From positions 2,108,001-2,172,000 of the forward strand of contig CM034106.1 of assembly GCA_019914945.1 (NCBI GenBank): a stretch of 64,000 bases of DNA. The letters are read 5' to 3'. Of the stretch, positions 61,568-64,000 are shown one piece after another (within the stretch, counting starts at the first letter, position 1; every line of letters starts with the position of its first letter). The notes beneath the pieces were generated by a model. It was not told the origin of the DNA and ran no database searches. It worked only from the letters and a program-made list of their open reading frames with translations. Both the position numbers and the translations under genes were made by a program. Source of the DNA: Typha latifolia. Lineage: Eukaryota > Streptophyta > Magnoliopsida > Poales > Typhaceae.

Positions 61568-63504
61568 ATATGTTTATATGGAATTTTTAGAGTAGTCTCT
61601 ACTCCACTTTTTTTATTTCACTCACCTATTATGATAAAAAAAGACCAATTCTTTTACTCCCTTATTAGGCTAAGTTGTGTTCAAATTAATTTAAAAAATT
61701 AACGCATTGGTTTCCTTTTTCCTTTTAGGGAAAATAATATTGTAGAGCTCCAACTATAATAAGTTTATAATGCATGAGTTTTTTGTTTTCTCTTTTGCAA
61801 ATTTTCCTAACATTTTAAATTAGATTGTGGGGATGATTTTTTTCCTTAATGATTTTGGATAAGTTGCATGACCTGACTAAGTCAGTCTTGACATTTAAAT
61901 TCACCACTAATATAGTTTTCATATCCTATCTTTTTGACTATTGTCTTTTTATGGAATTCCACAAACTAATACAATATTCAGTATCATTCAATGAACTGTA
62001 TTTTTGTAGTTTTATTGTGGAATTTTATATATCATACACTGAACACTAGTCGGTCAATGATTCATAGTAACAAACTAACTATCAGCGTGTCATTAACAAA
62101 CTAACGTAAGTTTTAGTTTATGGAATTCTAAAGACAGAAAATGACCAAATAGATGAGTACAAAATCTATAGTTGTGGTTGTGAAATTTCAACTTTAAGAT
62201 TGTCTAAGTCATATAACTTATGACATAACATTGCCTAGTTTAAAAGAGAAAGTGACTTACAACTTTTATAATTAATTCAATTTTGTAAAATTAAAACTAG
62301 TTCAATGATCTGGTACTCCAAAGAACTAAGCAAAACTTGTGACTTCTATAATTAGTTAGATCTCCTTAATCTTCAATAGTGTTGCACCATTAATCAGACA
62401 AATACCCATATCTAATCCTAAACTCATAATGATAAGCTGCATAACTTGAGACAATCTTGATTCTGGAATTCCACAACCGTCGTTATAATTTTTGTACTCT
62501 AACTTTCCTTCTTTCAAATTTTACAAATCAATACAATTTTCAGCATTTTTCAACCGACCGCGTTTTAACGGTCATGTTGTGGAATTCTATATTTTAACAA
62601 TTCATAGTTATAAGCTAACAGTCAAACACATCATTAGACCTTGTTTACTGGTAGAGTACCTGATAGTCTATTTCATCCTCTCAAGCAGTTGCCTCATAGT
62701 GGGTTCTCTTTCTCTTCAATCCGATTAATTCCTCAATGCTTCCCTCATCGTCGAAATATCACTCAGGTACATTTTATCAAACAACTGTGCTGCCAGATTT
62801 GGAGCACGAGTGGCGTGCACTGTAGTGCTTTAAATTGTGATAAAATAGGATTCCAACTGTAAAAAGTCTATTAGGTAGGAGCTTTTTTACAAATTTCCAC
62901 AAGATTTAAGATTAAACTGAAGTGAGACAATCATGATGTTGATATTTGATAACAACTAATACCGATAATTAGTTTTCTTACTATATTTTTTCATTTTATT
63001 TTATTTTATTTTTTATGAATTCAACAATTTATTAAAAAAATGATACACATAAAAATACTAAAATATTAAGTATTTTATTATTAAAAATACTAAAGAAAAT
63101 ATATAAATAGAAAGTTTATAAAGTCATAATTTTATGCTCGGTTATTTATTTAATTATAAAACTTTATAAAAATCACTATGTGACTTCTATGCTCAGAATC
63201 TTAAAAGAAAGACTAGGTTTGAATTATGAGGCTCATTCTGCAATTGGGACTTGGTTGAGCTTGATTATAACTCTAACGACTTGACCTACCTACCTCAACT
63301 TAATTAATGTAATAATATTTATTAGGTTTTAATATTTCATTGTTAGTGGAGCCTGCTCACTCCCGATCTTAACCTGATTGATCGATGAGTCGAGCTTGGA
63401 TCGAGCTACAAGCGCATAGATATTCTGTAATAATTTAGTCTTCTCAAGCACTACAATAATGGAGCAACAACATACCCTAACGTTGTCTTCTGATTATAAT
63501 TACC
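61568..63504. other. Repeat-containing intergenic DNA
   Basis: No gene is seen. Imperfect copies of one segment occur at about 61860-62100 and 62430-62640 (shared: TTGCATGACCTGA/CTGCATAACTTGA, AATACAATATTCAG/AATACAATTTTCAG, TGTGGAATT, and a final CATTAACAAACTA/CATCATTAGACC zone). About 63230-63420 has GAGCTTGG/GAGCCTGC words like the hAT subterminal DNA elsewhere. Confidence 0.55.
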
Positions 63505-63850
63505 CCATAATTTGGTGTTGTGATTCTAAGTAGGAAATGTGATTAAAAGAGTATTCCAACTTTTCAATAAGGAATAGAAAATTCCATAATAGACTATATA
63601 ATAAATACATTAGGAGATGGACTTCATCATCCTAAAAAATAGACTATAATTCCCAGTGACAAATATAACCGAGGAATGTGTGAAAAATAGAGAAATAGAT
63701 ATATTTGTTTTAATTTGATTAGATCTATAGGGTGTTTCATTTGTTAACAATAATTATAAATGCTCGCCAGTAAATTAACTGCTATAATTGATTAGCCCAC
63801 AAGATTTGAACAAGTTTTCATCTTTTTCTTAGAAAAATAGTTGTTAGAAT
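63505..63850 (-). pseudogene. Inverted partial copy of the methyltransferase last exon and 3' region
   Basis: Read on the minus strand, about 63850-63790 matches exon 8 of the methyltransferase (CAAATCTTGTGGGCTAATCA against CAAATCTTGTGGACTAATCA). It then skips about 170 bases of the original and continues with its 3' flank (55325-55590). Examples: GCATTTATAATTATTGTTAA against GCATTTATAAGTACTGTTAA, and TATGGAATTTTCTATTCCTT, identical in both. It is not coding. Confidence 0.85.
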
Positions 63851-64000
63851 ATAAAATGTAAAAATTATTGTTCTCTAAGCCTCCGTTCACTTCTGGAGTA
63901 GAATTAGTTTTCTTGAATAAGCTTTGTTATTCTGATGTAGTAACTAAACAACAACTTAGCTTCTCTTAGTATACTAATTCATTATTCTCTCTCATCTTAT
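63851..64000. other. Window end, unassigned
   Basis: AT-rich. The end segment (GTTATTCTGATGTAGTAACTAAAC) resembles 9340-9420 (TTATTCTAGTGTAATAACTAAAT), probably members of one dispersed repeat. No gene. Confidence 0.35.

Noticed and set aside
55057..63850. Methyltransferase copies as flanking repeats of one composite transposon around the receptor-like protein gene
   Set aside because: The right copy includes exon sequence of a host gene with an internal deletion and no terminal motif or target duplication. Segmental duplication-inversion explains it better.

Overview
The window is nuclear DNA of a flowering plant. It is AT-rich, has long introns with plant-type GT-AG junctions, and is crowded with plant transposable elements. 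The gene set (BRIZ-type ubiquitin ligase, cytosolic RPS11, plant Scythe/BAG6-like protein, plastid-type methyltransferase, EIX-like receptor protein) fits an angiosperm. A non-grass monocot is my guess from overall protein character, and it is only a guess.

Layout. (1) 1-7389, minus: BRIZ/BRAP2-like RING and ZnF-UBP ubiquitin ligase; ten exons are visible and the last coding part lies left of the window. (2) 10233-13268, minus: complete six-exon gene for 40S ribosomal protein S11; its largest intron holds a 1.1-kb hAT-like insert carrying a broken copy of part of a DUF604 gene. (3) 15000-31461, minus: complete 14-exon gene for a ubiquitin-like-domain, proline/serine/glutamine-rich protein (about 750 aa). 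Its 6.5-kb third intron holds a decayed Ty3/gypsy gag-protease region (plus strand) running in the same reading frame into an NB-ARC disease-resistance fragment. (4) 32.6-43.8 kb: transposon block. A GRF zinc-finger gene (plus) sits beside a MuDR-type transposase pseudogene (minus), which is split by a 5.3-kb hAT element with a perfect 8-bp target duplication. (5) 45.3-48.6 kb: internally deleted Ty1/copia element with both LTRs, followed by a LINE remnant. (6) 49611-55194, plus: eight-exon SAM-dependent methyltransferase gene of the At1g78140 type, probably plastid-targeted; its second-exon start is unclear. (7) 56856-59942, minus: LRR receptor-like protein with one in-frame TAG. (8) 59.9-64.0 kb: tandem and inverted duplications, including relics of the start of a second receptor-like protein gene and of the 3' end of the methyltransferase gene.

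The intact host genes are independent housekeeping or regulatory genes (protein degradation, translation, chaperoning, plastid metabolism) and do not form a pathway. The unusual content is in the mobile and duplicated DNA: captured gene fragments, nested insertions, and local duplication around the receptor gene. I worked by hand translation, splice-site inspection and reading-frame arithmetic; no database search was possible. Family names rest on motif recognition.
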